From assembly GCA_963764505.1 (NCBI GenBank), contig CAVXSP010000001.1, positions 3,782,001 through 3,846,000 on the forward strand: a stretch of DNA of 64,000 bases, written 5' to 3'. The position numbers and the translations under genes are program-made. Of this stretch, positions 28,413 to 36,362 are shown one piece after another. Source of the stretch: CAVXSP01 sp963764505. Its GTDB lineage: Bacteria; Acidobacteriota; Vicinamibacteria; Vicinamibacterales; SCN-69-37. The number at the start of each line of letters is the position of its first letter. Positions within the stretch are counted from its first letter, which is position 1. The notes beneath the pieces were generated by a model. That model ran no database searches and had not been told where the DNA came from. It saw only the letters and a program-made list of their open reading frames with translations.

Positions 28413-28443
28413 CCTGCTTCTAGCCTCTGGCTTCTGGCTTCCG
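28413..28443. repeat. CCAGAAG-family repeat forming the 3' end of rplO
   Basis: The words CTTCTAGCCTCTGGCTTCTG on the plus strand overlap the last codons and the stop of rplO, so its terminal residues KPEARG are repeat-encoded. It is one arm only; no opposing arm of similar length is obvious in this gap. Confidence 0.7.
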
Positions 28444-28890
28444 GCGTCCGATCACCTCCGCCGCCCCCCCGGCGGCGGCGATCTTCTGGACGGCCGAGCC
28501 GCTGAACTTGTGAGCGCGTACGGTCAACTGCTTGGCCAGCTCGCCGCGGCCGAGCACCTTGACGGGCGCGCCGCTCCGCCGCACCAGCCCACGCTCGTGC
28601 AACAGCTCCGGCGTCACCTCCGAGCCCGCGTCGAAGACCTCGGCGAGCGTATCGAGGTTGACGACCGCGTACTCCACTCGAAACGGATTGTGGAACCCGC
28701 GTTTCGGGACGCGGCGGTGCAGCGGCATCTGACCGCCTTCGAACCCACGCTTGAACCGGAACCCCGAACGGGACTTGGCGCCCTTGCTCCCGCGCGTGGC
28801 GGTCTTGCCGTGGCCCGACCCCGGACCGCGGCCGACCCGCTTCCGGCCACGGACGGCGCCTTTGGGCGGCCGCAGATTGTTCAATGCCAT
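28420..28890 (-). CDS. rplO: 50S ribosomal protein L15
   Basis: A 156-aa L15 with the glycine/arginine-rich opening ALNNLRPPKGAVRGRKRVGRGPGSGHGKTATRGSKG. The domain PLHRRVPKRGFHNPFRVEYAVVNLDTL follows, and near the end GSAVQKIAAAGGAAEVIG. ATG at 28890 gives the conserved start. The last six residues before the TAG (KPEARG) come from an intergenic-type CCAGAAG repeat that has extended or replaced the natural end. Confidence 0.96.
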   Translation of the reverse strand: MALNNLRPPKGAVRGRKRVGRGPGSGHGKTATRGSKGAKSRSGFRFKRGFEGGQMPLHRRVPKRGFHNPFRVEYAVVNLDTLAEVFDAGSEVTPELLHERGLVRRSGAPVKVLGRGELAKQLTVRAHKFSGSAVQKIAAAGGAAEVIGRRKPEARG

Positions 28891-28921
28891 GACTGCACTT
28901 CTCCTGGCAGGGCTGAGAATC

Positions 28922-29146
28922 TCACCCCTGCCCGCGCTCACTCTCTTCCACGGTCACCAGATGCCTGACCTTCAAGATGAGCCCGCGGGTCGCGGGCGTG
29001 TCGACCAGCTGGACCGTGTGCCCGATACGCCGCAGGCCCAGGCCCTTGAGCGCCAGCTCCTGTTTGCGATCGAAGCCGATGCGGCTGCGGATCTGCGTCA
29101 CCCGCAGAGGCCTGGTATCCGGCGAGACGTTGCGCCTGGCTCTCAT
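28922..29146 (-). CDS. rpmD: 50S ribosomal protein L30
   Basis: A 74-aa L30 (PLRVTQIRSRIGFDRKQELALKGLGLRRIGHTVQLVDTPATRGLILKVRHLVTVEE). The ATG at 29146 overlaps the rpsE stop as ATGA. The first ten residues (RARRNVSPDT) are a small extension. Confidence 0.95.
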   Translation of the reverse strand: MRARRNVSPDTRPLRVTQIRSRIGFDRKQELALKGLGLRRIGHTVQLVDTPATRGLILKVRHLVTVEESERGQG

Positions 29147-29658
29147 GACGACGCCCGCAGCTCTTCGAGATCCTTGCCCCGCAGGCGCGCGACCACTTCG
29201 GGATCCTTGAGCTCGATGAGCGCCTGGAAGGTCGCGCGCACGACGTTGTGCGCGTTGGCCGATCCGAGCGACTTGGTGAGCACGTTGTGGATGCCCGCCG
29301 ATTCGACCACCGCCCGCACGGCGCCGCCCGCGATGATGCCCGTGCCGTCCGGCGCCGGCTTGAGCAGCACCGATCCGGCGCCGAAATTCCCGAGTACGGG
29401 ATGCGGAACGGTCGAACCGGCCATCGGCACGCGGACCAGGGTCTTCTTGGCGGACTCGATCGCCTTCTTGATGGCGGATGGAACTTCTTTCGCCTTGCCG
29501 ATGCCGAACCCCACGACGCCGCGCCCGTCGCCCACGACCACAAGCGCGCTGAAGCTCAGATTCTTGCCGCCCTTGACGACCTTCGTCACGCGGCTGATGG
29601 ACACGACGGTGTCCTTGAGCTCCAGCTCCGATGGATCGATCTTCTCGCGAACATCCAT
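29143..29658 (-). CDS. rpsE: 30S ribosomal protein S5
   Basis: A 171-aa S5: double-stranded-RNA-binding part DTVVSISRVTKVVKGGKNLSFSALVVVGDGRGVVGFGIGKAKEVPSAIKKAIE, then the C-terminal domain GGAVRAVVESAGIHNVLTKSLGSANAHNVVRATFQAL. The region around KVVKGGKNLSFSA is where spectinomycin-resistance changes occur; it shows no obvious deviation. Separated from rplR by a repeat-filled gap. Confidence 0.98.
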   Translation of the reverse strand: MDVREKIDPSELELKDTVVSISRVTKVVKGGKNLSFSALVVVGDGRGVVGFGIGKAKEVPSAIKKAIESAKKTLVRVPMAGSTVPHPVLGNFGAGSVLLKPAPDGTGIIAGGAVRAVVESAGIHNVLTKSLGSANAHNVVRATFQALIELKDPEVVARLRGKDLEELRASS

Positions 29659-29671
29659 GATTAATCCTTGT

Positions 29672-29732
29672 CAAGCCAGAAGCCAGAAGCCTGAAGCCAC
29701 TTCTGGCTTCTGGCTTCTGGCTCCTGGCTTCC
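29672..29732. repeat. CCAGAAG / CTTCTGG palindrome (rplR-rpsE gap)
   Basis: AAGCCAGAAGCCAGAAGCCT is followed by CACTTCTGGCTTCTGGCTTC, giving a long, nearly perfect hairpin of about 25 bp with a small loop. It fills the whole gap between rplR and rpsE; the rplR stop touches its edge. Confidence 0.85.
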
Positions 29733-30106
29733 TAGAACTCCAGCCCCGCCGCCCTCGCCGCCTCGGCGACCGCGCGAACGCGGCCGTGGTACAGGTTGCC
29801 GCCCCGGTCGAACACGACGCGCGAGATTCCCTTCTCCTTCAGCCGCTGCGCGATGAGCTTGCCGAGCGCCTCGGCCCCCGCCTGGTTGCCGCCACGGACC
29901 GCGCCCGTGAAGAACTCGTCCAGCCCAGGCTCCACGCTCGACGCCGCGACGAGCGTCCGTCCGCTGGCGTCATCGATCACCTGCGCGTAGATGTGCGACA
30001 CGGACCGGAAGATCGCCATCCGCGGCCGCTCGGCCGTCCCGCTGATCCGCTTGCGCTGCCGGAGCCGGATCCGCTCGCGGCGATCCTTCTTCGTTCGAAT
30101 CCTCAT
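29732..30106 (-). CDS. rplR: 50S ribosomal protein L18
   Basis: A 124-aa 5S-rRNA-binding protein: RRERIRLRQRKRISGTAERPRMAIFRSVSHIYAQVIDDASGRTLVAASS and the end GNLYHGRVRAVAEAARAAGLEF. Separated from rplF by one base; the stop borders a repeat hairpin. Confidence 0.97.
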   Translation of the reverse strand: MRIRTKKDRRERIRLRQRKRISGTAERPRMAIFRSVSHIYAQVIDDASGRTLVAASSVEPGLDEFFTGAVRGGNQAGAEALGKLIAQRLKEKGISRVVFDRGGNLYHGRVRAVAEAARAAGLEF

Positions 30107-30107
30107 A

Positions 30108-30644
30108 CTACGCTCCGGTCTTGCCGACCTTCTTCTTCAGCACTTCGCCCATGTAGCGGACGCCCTTCTGCTTGTAGGGGTCCGGCTTGCGGAAGCGGCG
30201 GATGTTGGCGGCGATCTGACCGACGAGCTGCCGGTCGATGCCGGTGACGGTGATGTGCGTCTGCTTGTCGATGGCGATGTCGATGCCCGGCGGAATGTCC
30301 AGGACGATCGGATGCGAGTAGCCGAGGGCGAACACGACCTGCTTGCCCTTCAGCTCCGCACGGTAGCCGACGCCGACGATGTCCAGCTCCCGCTTGAATC
30401 CCTCCGTCACGCCGAGCACGGCGTTGGCGAGGAGGCTCCGCGCCAGGCCCTGGAACTTGCCGAGCTCCGGATCGGGCCGCTCGAGTTCCGCGACGAGCTC
30501 CGTCCCCCGCATCGCGAAGGCGATCCCGCGCGGCACGCGCTGCATGAGCGTGCCCTTCGGTCCCTTGACCTCGACGCCGTCGCCCTGGACGTTGACGGTC
30601 ACGCCCTTGGGCACGGGAATTGGCTTCTTTCCGATACGCGACAT
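30108..30644 (-). CDS. rplF: 50S ribosomal protein L6
   Basis: A 178-aa L6: MSRIGKKPIPVPKGVTVNVQGDGVEVKGPKGTL at the start, then VLGVTEGFKRELDIVGVGYRAELKGKQVVFALGYSHPI and the C-terminal RKPDPYKQKGVRYMGE. The ATG at 30644 matches the conserved beginning; upstream codons lie in the rpsH gap. Confidence 0.98.
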   Translation of the reverse strand: MSRIGKKPIPVPKGVTVNVQGDGVEVKGPKGTLMQRVPRGIAFAMRGTELVAELERPDPELGKFQGLARSLLANAVLGVTEGFKRELDIVGVGYRAELKGKQVVFALGYSHPIVLDIPPGIDIAIDKQTHITVTGIDRQLVGQIAANIRRFRKPDPYKQKGVRYMGEVLKKKVGKTGA

Positions 30645-30703
30645 GACTGATTCCTTCCCGACTCCCGCGCGGGGGCGGCGGGCACCGGCCCGCGCGCGCC
30701 GCC

Positions 30704-31111
30704 TCACCAGATGTTGCAGAGCACCTCGCCGCCCACACCGGCCCTGACGGCCTCGGTGCCGGTCATGACGCCGTGGGACGTCGTGAGAATGGCCGTTCCC
30801 AGGCCGCCCATCACGCGCGGGACCTCGTCACGGCCGAGATAGACGCGACGGCCCGGACGACTGACCCGCTCGAGCCCCGAGATGACCCGCTCGCCCTTCG
30901 GGCCGTACTTGAGCAACAGGCGGATCACCGGCCGCCCGTCCGCGCTCTCCGAGGCGGGGGCGATCAGCTTGAACCCGGAAATATACCCCTCACGCTCGAG
31001 GATCTTCGCAATCTCCGCCTTGAAGCGAGACGCGGGCACGTCCACCCGCTGATGGCGCGCATGCACCGCGTTGCGAATCCGTGTGAGCATGTCCGCGATC
31101 GGATCGGTCAT
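30704..31111 (-). CDS. rpsH: 30S ribosomal protein S8
   Basis: A 135-aa S8 with MTDPIADMLTRIRNAVHARHQRVDVPASRFKAEIAKILEREGYI and the signature VSRPGRRVYLGRDEVPRVMGGLGTAILTTSHGVMTGTEA. In E. coli S8 represses the spc operon; no matching RNA site was identified here. Confidence 0.98.
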   Translation of the reverse strand: MTDPIADMLTRIRNAVHARHQRVDVPASRFKAEIAKILEREGYISGFKLIAPASESADGRPVIRLLLKYGPKGERVISGLERVSRPGRRVYLGRDEVPRVMGGLGTAILTTSHGVMTGTEAVRAGVGGEVLCNIW

Positions 31112-31157
31112 AGCTGCATTCCTCGTCGAACTCCGAACTTCAACCGTGAAGTTTTCC

Positions 31158-31343
31158 TCACCAACTGCTCTTGATCACGCCGGCGACCTCGCCGCGCAGC
31201 GCCAGCTCGCGGAAGCACAGACGGCAGAGGCCGAACTTCCGCAGGTACGCCCGCGGGCGGCCGCACTTGGCGCACCGGTTCCGCTTCCGCACCGCGTACT
31301 TCGTTCGCCGGGCATCCTTCACACTCTTCGCGGTAGTCGCCAT
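31158..31343 (-). CDS. rpsN: 30S ribosomal protein S14, zinc-binding type
   Basis: A 61-aa S14 of the short C+ form: RCAKCGRPRAYLRKFGLCRLCFRELALRGEVAGVIKSSW contains two CxxC pairs for zinc. The length and motifs distinguish it from the ~100-aa zinc-free form. Confidence 0.97.
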   Translation of the reverse strand: MATTAKSVKDARRTKYAVRKRNRCAKCGRPRAYLRKFGLCRLCFRELALRGEVAGVIKSSW

Positions 31344-31401
31344 CAGTCGGTCCTCAGCTCTCAGCTCCCGATCCAGTCCTCGCGCGACGGGTTCCGCGCC
31401 C

Positions 31402-31956
31402 TCAGGCCTGCCGGAAGGGCATGCCGAGCAGCTGCAGCAGCCGGCGTGCCTCCTCGTCGGTCTTGGCCGTGGTCACCACGGAGATATTCATGCCGCGGCT
31501 CTTCTCCGCCTTCATGTAGTCGATCTCCGGAAAGATCAGCTGGTCGCGGAGCCCGAGCGTGTAGTTGCCCCGGCCGTCGAAGCCCCGCGGCGAGACGCCG
31601 CGGAAGTCGCGCACGCGCGGCAGGGCGATCGCGATCAGACGATCGAGGAACTCGAACATCCGATCCCCGCGGAGGGTGACCATCGCGCCGATCGCCATGT
31701 TCTTGCGCAGCTTGAACTGCGCAATCGACTTCTTCGCGCGCGTGACCGCCGCCTTCTGCCCGGTGATGCGGCTCAACTCGTCGGCGCCGGTATCGACGGC
31801 CTTCGCGTTCTGGGTCCCCTCGCCCAGGCCCATGTTCACGACGACCTTGGTGATGCGCGGCACGGCCATGACGTTCGTGTAGCCGAATTCCTTCTGAAGC
31901 GCCGGCATCACGTCCTCGAGATACCGTGTGCGCATGCGGGTGGGCTGCGCGCTCAT
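31402..31956 (-). CDS. rplE: 50S ribosomal protein L5
   Basis: A 184-aa L5: YLEDVMPALQKEFGYTNVMAVPRITKVVVNMGLGE, then LRGDRMFEFLDRLIAIALPRVRDFRGVSPRGFDGRGNYTLGLRDQLIFPEIDYMKAEKSRGMNISVVTTAKTDEEARRLL. ATG at 31956 overlaps the rplX stop (ATGA). Confidence 0.98.
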   Translation of the reverse strand: MSAQPTRMRTRYLEDVMPALQKEFGYTNVMAVPRITKVVVNMGLGEGTQNAKAVDTGADELSRITGQKAAVTRAKKSIAQFKLRKNMAIGAMVTLRGDRMFEFLDRLIAIALPRVRDFRGVSPRGFDGRGNYTLGLRDQLIFPEIDYMKAEKSRGMNISVVTTAKTDEEARRLLQLLGMPFRQA

Positions 31957-32285
31957 TTGTCCACCGCTCCTTTGCACTTGCGGCAGAACCGGACCCGCCG
32001 GCCATCGTCCAGCCGGCGGCTGCCGATCCGCGTCGGCGCGCCGCAGTCGGGGCAGAGGATCTGGACGTTGGAGGCGCTCAGCGCCGCCTCGCGCTCGACG
32101 ATCCCGCCCTTGATGTTGCGCTGGGGGTTGGGCCGGGTGTGCCGCTTGATGAAATTGACGCCCTCGACGACCACGCGCCCCTGTCGCGGCAGCACGCGCA
32201 GCACGCGGCCTCGCTTGCCGCGATCGCGGCCCGCGATCACGATCACGTTGTCGTTCTTCCGAACCGGCGAAGCGATGACGGCCAT
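31953..32285 (-). CDS. rplX: 50S ribosomal protein L24
   Basis: A 110-aa KOW-domain protein: VRKNDNVIVIAGRDRGKRGRVLRVLPRQGRVVVEGVNFIKRHTRPN. The C-terminal part has a zinc-ribbon-like pair set, CPDC and CRKC. It initiates 50S assembly and neighbours rplN by five bases. Confidence 0.98.
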   Translation of the reverse strand: MAVIASPVRKNDNVIVIAGRDRGKRGRVLRVLPRQGRVVVEGVNFIKRHTRPNPQRNIKGGIVEREAALSASNVQILCPDCGAPTRIGSRRLDDGRRVRFCRKCKGAVDK

Positions 32286-32289
32286 GACG

Positions 32290-32658
32290 TCAGAGAACCT
32301 CCGGAGCGAGCGAGATGATCTTCATGAATCGACGGTCGCGCAGCTCGCGCGAGACCGGACCGAAGACCCGCGTCCCGATCGGCTCCCCTTCATTGTTGAT
32401 GAGGACGGCGGCGTTGCGGTCGAACCGGATGTACGACCCGTCCTTGCGCCGCAGTTCCTTGCGCGTCCGCACCACGACGGCCTTGACGACCTGGCCCTTC
32501 TTCACGGTGCCGTCGGGCGTCGCTTCCTTGACCGAGGCCGTGACGATGTCACCGATCCCGGCATACCGGCCCGTCGACCCGCCAATCGGGTTGATCACCG
32601 AAATCTTGCGCGCCCCCGAGTTGTCGGCGACGTCGAGGATGGATCGCATTTGGATCAT
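32290..32658 (-). CDS. rplN: 50S ribosomal protein L14
   Basis: A 122-aa L14: MIQMRSILDVADNSGARKISVINPIGGS at the start, then GTVKKGQVVKAVVVRTRKELRRKDGSYIRFDRNAAVLINNEGEPIGTRVFGPVSRELR. The ATG at 32658 gives the invariant start. Confidence 0.98.
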   Translation of the reverse strand: MIQMRSILDVADNSGARKISVINPIGGSTGRYAGIGDIVTASVKEATPDGTVKKGQVVKAVVVRTRKELRRKDGSYIRFDRNAAVLINNEGEPIGTRVFGPVSRELRDRRFMKIISLAPEVL

Positions 32659-32669
32659 AAGAACACCCC

Positions 32670-32707
32670 TCAACTTCGAACTTCGACGTTCGAACTTCGA
32701 AGTTCCC
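32670..32707. repeat. GAAGTTC-family palindrome (rpsQ-rplN gap)
   Basis: AACTTCGAACTTCGACGTTC and CGAACTTCGAAGTTC words make a self-complementary block. Relatives lie at 24062-24082, 31126-31156, 38125-38155 and 40271-40318, all in gaps of this operon. Confidence 0.8.
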
Positions 32708-32708
32708 C

Positions 32709-32957
32709 TTACAGCGCCCGCGCCCGGTCGACGATGCGCGTCACGACCCAGCGCTTGCGGCGGCTGAGCGGACGCGACGACACCAGCGCCACCGTATCGC
32801 CAACCTTCGCCTCGTTGCTCTCGTCATGCGCCAGGAACCGCGACGTCAGTCGCTGTTGCTTCCCGTAGGTCCCATGCAGCACCCGACGCTCGACGGTGAC
32901 GACCACGCCCTTGGTCATCTTGTCGCTGACCACCTTGCCGAAGATCTCTCCCGCCAT
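32709..32957 (-). CDS. rpsQ: 30S ribosomal protein S17
   Basis: An 82-aa OB-fold protein: GKVVSDKMTKGVVVTVERRVLHGTYGKQQRLTSRFLAHDESNEAKVGDTVALVSSRPLSRRKRWVV. The stop lies just past the GAAGTTC repeat. Confidence 0.97.
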   Translation of the reverse strand: MAGEIFGKVVSDKMTKGVVVTVERRVLHGTYGKQQRLTSRFLAHDESNEAKVGDTVALVSSRPLSRRKRWVVTRIVDRARAL

Positions 32958-33031
32958 CGTTCATCCCCGGTTCGTTCCCGGTCCCCTACGGAACCGTCCG
33001 GCCGCGCACCTTTGCGCGGGCTCCCACTCTC

Positions 33032-33247
33032 TCAACGCCCCGCCGCCGCCGCGCGCATCTGCTGCAGCACCGTTCTGATCCGCGCCAGCTCCCGGCGCAG
33101 CGGCCGGATCTTGTGGCCGGCCTCCGCCTGGCCGATCGACTTCTGGAGGCGCAGCCGGAACACCTGTTCGTCGAGCTCGCGCATACGCTGCTCCAGGTCG
33201 TCCGCCGTCCGGCCGCGAAGATCGTTCAGCTGCTCGGTCGCTTTCAT
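33032..33247 (-). CDS. rpmC: 50S ribosomal protein L29
   Basis: A 71-aa two-helix protein: KATEQLNDLRGRTADDLEQRMRELDEQVFRLRLQKSIGQAEAGHKIRPLRRELARIRTVLQQ. The ATG at 33247 overlaps the rplP stop (ATGA). Confidence 0.95.
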   Translation of the reverse strand: MKATEQLNDLRGRTADDLEQRMRELDEQVFRLRLQKSIGQAEAGHKIRPLRRELARIRTVLQQMRAAAAGR

Positions 33248-33669
33248 GACGCCCGCTCCTCGGAGAACCGGGTCGTGAAGCGGACCTTGATGGGCAGCTT
33301 CGCGGCGGCGAGCCGGAACGCCTCCTGGGCCTCCACGGCCGTCACGCCGTTCATCTCGAACATGATGCGGCCCGGCTTGACCACGGCGACCCACGCCTCG
33401 GGCGCGCCCTTCCCCTTGCCCATGCGGGTCTCCTGAGGCTTCTTCGTGATCGGCTTGTCCGGAAACACCCGAATCCAGACTTTCCCGCCGCGCTTCGTCT
33501 CGCGGGTCAGCGCCACGCGCGCGGCCTCGATCTGACGGTCGGTCAGCCAGCACGGCTCGAGCGCCATCAGCCCGTAGTCGCCGAAGGCGACCGTGGACCC
33601 GCGCCACGCCAGCCCGCGCATCCTGCCGCGCTGCTGCTTCCGGTACTTGACCTTCTTCGGCATCAACAT
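33244..33669 (-). CDS. rplP: 50S ribosomal protein L16
   Basis: A 141-aa L16: PKKVKYRKQQRGRMRGLAWRGSTVAFGDYGLMALEPCWLTDRQIEAARVALTRETKRGGKVWIRVFPDKPITKKPQETRMGKGKGAPEAWVAVVKPGRIMFEM. A second ATG two codons later (MPKK) is an equal start. GGAG lies six bases before the first ATG. Confidence 0.97.
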   Translation of the reverse strand: MLMPKKVKYRKQQRGRMRGLAWRGSTVAFGDYGLMALEPCWLTDRQIEAARVALTRETKRGGKVWIRVFPDKPITKKPQETRMGKGKGAPEAWVAVVKPGRIMFEMNGVTAVEAQEAFRLAAAKLPIKVRFTTRFSEERAS

Positions 33670-33801
33670 AATTCGCTCCGTCGGCTTCGCCCCGCGCCCC
33701 CCCGACTCGCTCGCTCCCGCTCGTTCGCCGGCGCGCTCCGGGGACCTTCACCCCGCGCCCCCCCTTACGGGACGACGTTCGTCAGGGCCGGACGACGTTC
33801 G

Positions 33802-34485
33802 TCAGCGTCCCCCTGCCGCCCTGCGCGGCTGCCGGTACTCCTCGTCGCGGCCGACCCGCGGGGTGAGCCGCTCGCCCTTGTAGAGCCACACCTTGACGCC
33901 GATGCAGCCGTACGTCGTGAAGGCTTCGGCGAACCCGTAGTCGATGTCGGCGCGCAGTGTCTGCAGGGGCAGCTGCCCGTGCAGATACCACTCCGACCGC
34001 GCGATCTCGGCGCCGTTCAGCCGTCCGGAGACGCGCACCTTGATGCCGCGCGCTCCGAAGCGCAGCGCAGACTCGACCGCCTTGCGCATCGCGCGTCGGA
34101 AGGCGATGCGCTTCTCCAGCTGCATCGCGACCGACTCGGCGATGAGCTGCGAGTCGAGCTCCGGCTTCTGGATCTCGAGGATGTTGATGAACACCTCACG
34201 TCCGGTCTGCCGCGTCAGCTCCTGCCGCAGCTTGTCCACCTCGGTGCCCTTGCGGCCGATGATGATGCCGGGGCGGGACGTGTGGATGTCGATCTTCAGC
34301 TTGTTGGCGGCGCGTTCGATGTCGATTCGCGCCACGCCCGCGTGCGAGAACCGCGTCTTCAGCGCCTGCCGAAGCTTGATGTCCTCGTGCAGGAGCTTCG
34401 CGTAGTCGCGGTCGGCGAACCACCGCGAGCGCCAGGTCTTGTTGAACCCGAGACGGAACCCGTACGGATGAACCTTCTGACCCAT
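33802..34485 (-). CDS. rpsC: 30S ribosomal protein S3
   Basis: A 227-aa S3: MGQKVHPYGFRLGFNKTWRSRWFADRDYAKLLHEDIKLR, the KH-type domain with RPGIIIGRKGTEVDKLRQEL, and the C-terminal IARSEWYLHGQLPLQTLRADIDYGFAEAFTTYGCIGVKVWLYKGE. A gap of 132 bp to rplP holds only GC-rich, repeat-like sequence. The ATG at 34485 is the invariant start. Confidence 0.98.
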   Translation of the reverse strand: MGQKVHPYGFRLGFNKTWRSRWFADRDYAKLLHEDIKLRQALKTRFSHAGVARIDIERAANKLKIDIHTSRPGIIIGRKGTEVDKLRQELTRQTGREVFINILEIQKPELDSQLIAESVAMQLEKRIAFRRAMRKAVESALRFGARGIKVRVSGRLNGAEIARSEWYLHGQLPLQTLRADIDYGFAEAFTTYGCIGVKVWLYKGERLTPRVGRDEEYRQPRRAAGGR

Positions 34486-34502
34486 GTGGTGTCTCTCTCT
34501 CG

Positions 34503-34907
34503 TTACGCCCCGGCCGGCGCCTGCTTGGCCCCGCGCCTCGGCGCTTTCGGCGCCGCCGGCTTCGCCGGTCGCTCGGCGACCGCCACGGTCAGGTGGGCGG
34601 TCCGTTTGACGACCCGGAACGCGCGGCCCATCGGGGCGGGACGGATGCGTTTCATGCTCGGCCCCTGGTCGGCCCAGCACTTCGAGACGTACAGGCGATC
34701 CACGTCGCCGCCGAACCCTTCCTTCTGCTGCGCGTTCGCAATCGCGGAGCGCAGCACCTTGGCGATGTCGTGGGCGATGAGCTTCCGCGAGTACTTCAGG
34801 GTCGCCAGCGCGTTCGTCACGTCCGCGCCGCGGATCAGCGCCAGCACGAGGCCAGCCTTCTGGGCCGAGGTCCGGACGTAGCGCGCCGTCGCGTGCGCTT
34901 CCACCAT
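34503..34907 (-). CDS. rplV: 50S ribosomal protein L22
   Basis: A 134-aa L22: ATARYVRTSAQKAGLVLALIRGADVTNALATLKYSRKLIAHDIAKVLRSAIANAQQ, the exit-tunnel hairpin WADQGPSMKRIRPAPMGRAFRVVKRTAHLTVAV and an Ala/Pro/Lys-rich tail. ATG overlaps the rpsS stop as TGATG. Confidence 0.97.
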   Translation of the reverse strand: MVEAHATARYVRTSAQKAGLVLALIRGADVTNALATLKYSRKLIAHDIAKVLRSAIANAQQKEGFGGDVDRLYVSKCWADQGPSMKRIRPAPMGRAFRVVKRTAHLTVAVAERPAKPAAPKAPRRGAKQAPAGA

Positions 34908-35227
34908 CACGCACCTCCCCTGGGAGCGCCGGCCGGCGCGGCGGCCGCGAGCTGCGCCGCCTTCTCCGCCTTGGTCGTGTGCCCCTTGAAGAACCGGGTC
35001 GGCGCGAACTCGCCGAGCTTGTGCCCGACCATGTTCTCCGTCACGTAGACCGGGATGAACTTCTTCCCGTTGTGCACGGCGATGGTGTGCCCGACCATTT
35101 CCGGCACGACCGTCGAGCGGCGGGACCAGGTCTTGACGACCTTCTTCTCGTTGGCCCGGTTGAGCGCCTCCACCTTTTCGAGAAGGTGAAGATCGATGAA
35201 CGGCCCCTTCTTCAGCGAACGACCCAT
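34907..35227 (-). CDS. rpsS: 30S ribosomal protein S19
   Basis: A 106-aa S19: GRSLKKGPFIDLHLLEKVEALNRANEKKVVKTWSRRSTVVPEMVGHTIAVHNGKKFIPVYVTENMVGHKLGEFAPTRFFKGHT. An Ala/Gly-rich tail of about 18 residues is added at the end. Confidence 0.98.
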   Translation of the reverse strand: MGRSLKKGPFIDLHLLEKVEALNRANEKKVVKTWSRRSTVVPEMVGHTIAVHNGKKFIPVYVTENMVGHKLGEFAPTRFFKGHTTKAEKAAQLAAAAPAGAPRGGA

Positions 35228-35242
35228 ATGTGATTCCCGTCT

Positions 35243-36067
35243 CTACTTCTTCCGTCTCGTCACCACGAATCGATCCGTCGCCTTGTTCCGCCGCGTCTTG
35301 TAGCCCTTGGTCGGTCTCCCCCAGGGCGTGACCGGGTGCCGCCCGCCGGACGTCTTTCCCTCGCCGCCACCGAGCGGATGGTCGACCGGGTTCATCGCCA
35401 CGCCGCGCACGTGAGGCCGGCGGCCGAGCCAGCGGCTGCGGCCCGCCTTGCCGATCGAGACGTTCTCGTGGTCGATGTTGCCCACCTGACCGATCGTCGC
35501 CAGGCACTCGATGTTGATCAGCCGGATCTCGCCCGACGGCATCTTCACGGACGCGAGCAGGCCTTCCTTGGCGACCAGTTGCACGGCCGACCCCGCCGAA
35601 CGCGCGATCTGGCCGCCCTTGCCCGGCTTCAGCTCGACGTTGTGAATCATCGTGCCGAGCGGGATGTTCTTCAGCGGGAGGCAGTTGCCCGGCAGGATGT
35701 CGACGCCAGCGCCCGAGACGACCGAATCGCCGGGCTTGAGGCCGACCGGGTGCAGGATGTACCGCTTCTCGCCGTCGGCATACGTGAGCAGCGCGATCCG
35801 GGCCGTGCGGTTCGGGTCGTACTCGACGGTCGACACCTTGGCCGGGATGTCGAACTTGTCGCGCTTGAAATCGATCACCCGGTAGTTCCGCTTGTGCCCG
35901 CCGCCGCGCCACCAGGACGTCAGCTCGCCATGATTGTTGCGTCCGCCCGATCGATGCAGCGGCTCGGTCAGCGGCTTGTACGGCGTCGACGAGGTGATCT
36001 CGTCGAACGTCGAGACGCTGTGGTACCGCCGCGCGGGCGACGTCGGCTTGTAGTTGCGGATGCCCAT
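35243..36067 (-). CDS. rplB: 50S ribosomal protein L2
   Basis: A 274-aa L2: MGIRNYKPTSPARRYHSVS, then GGGHKRNYRVIDFKRDKFDIPAKVSTVEYDPNRTARIALLTYADGEKRYILHP and the peptidyl-transferase-proximal loop GVAMNPVDHPLGGGEGKTSGGRHPVTPWGRPTKGYKTRRNK. ATG at 36067 is the invariant start; the frame stays open upstream within rplW. Confidence 0.98.
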   Translation of the reverse strand: MGIRNYKPTSPARRYHSVSTFDEITSSTPYKPLTEPLHRSGGRNNHGELTSWWRGGGHKRNYRVIDFKRDKFDIPAKVSTVEYDPNRTARIALLTYADGEKRYILHPVGLKPGDSVVSGAGVDILPGNCLPLKNIPLGTMIHNVELKPGKGGQIARSAGSAVQLVAKEGLLASVKMPSGEIRLINIECLATIGQVGNIDHENVSIGKAGRSRWLGRRPHVRGVAMNPVDHPLGGGEGKTSGGRHPVTPWGRPTKGYKTRRNKATDRFVVTRRKK

Positions 36068-36071
36068 GACG

Positions 36072-36362
36072 CTACGCCCCTTCCATGAACTCCGGCACCT
36101 TCTCACCGGGCTTGAGCCGGACCCAGGCCTTCTTCCAGTCCGGACGCTGCCCTTCGAAGCGGCCCTGCCGCTTGAACTTCCCGTGCTGCAGCTGCGTCCG
36201 GACGGCTGCCACTTTCGAGCCGAACAGCTTCTCGACCGCGCGCCTGACGTCGATTTTGGTCGCGTCGCGCGCGACCTCGAAGACGACGACCGCGCTCTGT
36301 TCACGGGCGATGGTGGTCTTCTCGGTGACGAGCGGCCGCCGGATCACGTCGGTCAGCTTCAT
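36072..36362 (-). CDS. rplW: 50S ribosomal protein L23
   Basis: A 96-aa L23: DVIRRPLVTEKTTIAREQSAVVVFEVARDATKIDVRRAVEKLFGSKVAAVRTQLQHGKFKRQGRFEGQRPDWKKAWVRLKPGEKVPEF. ATG overlaps the rplD stop (ATGA). L23 forms the docking site for trigger factor and SRP. Confidence 0.97.
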   Translation of the reverse strand: MKLTDVIRRPLVTEKTTIAREQSAVVVFEVARDATKIDVRRAVEKLFGSKVAAVRTQLQHGKFKRQGRFEGQRPDWKKAWVRLKPGEKVPEFMEGA

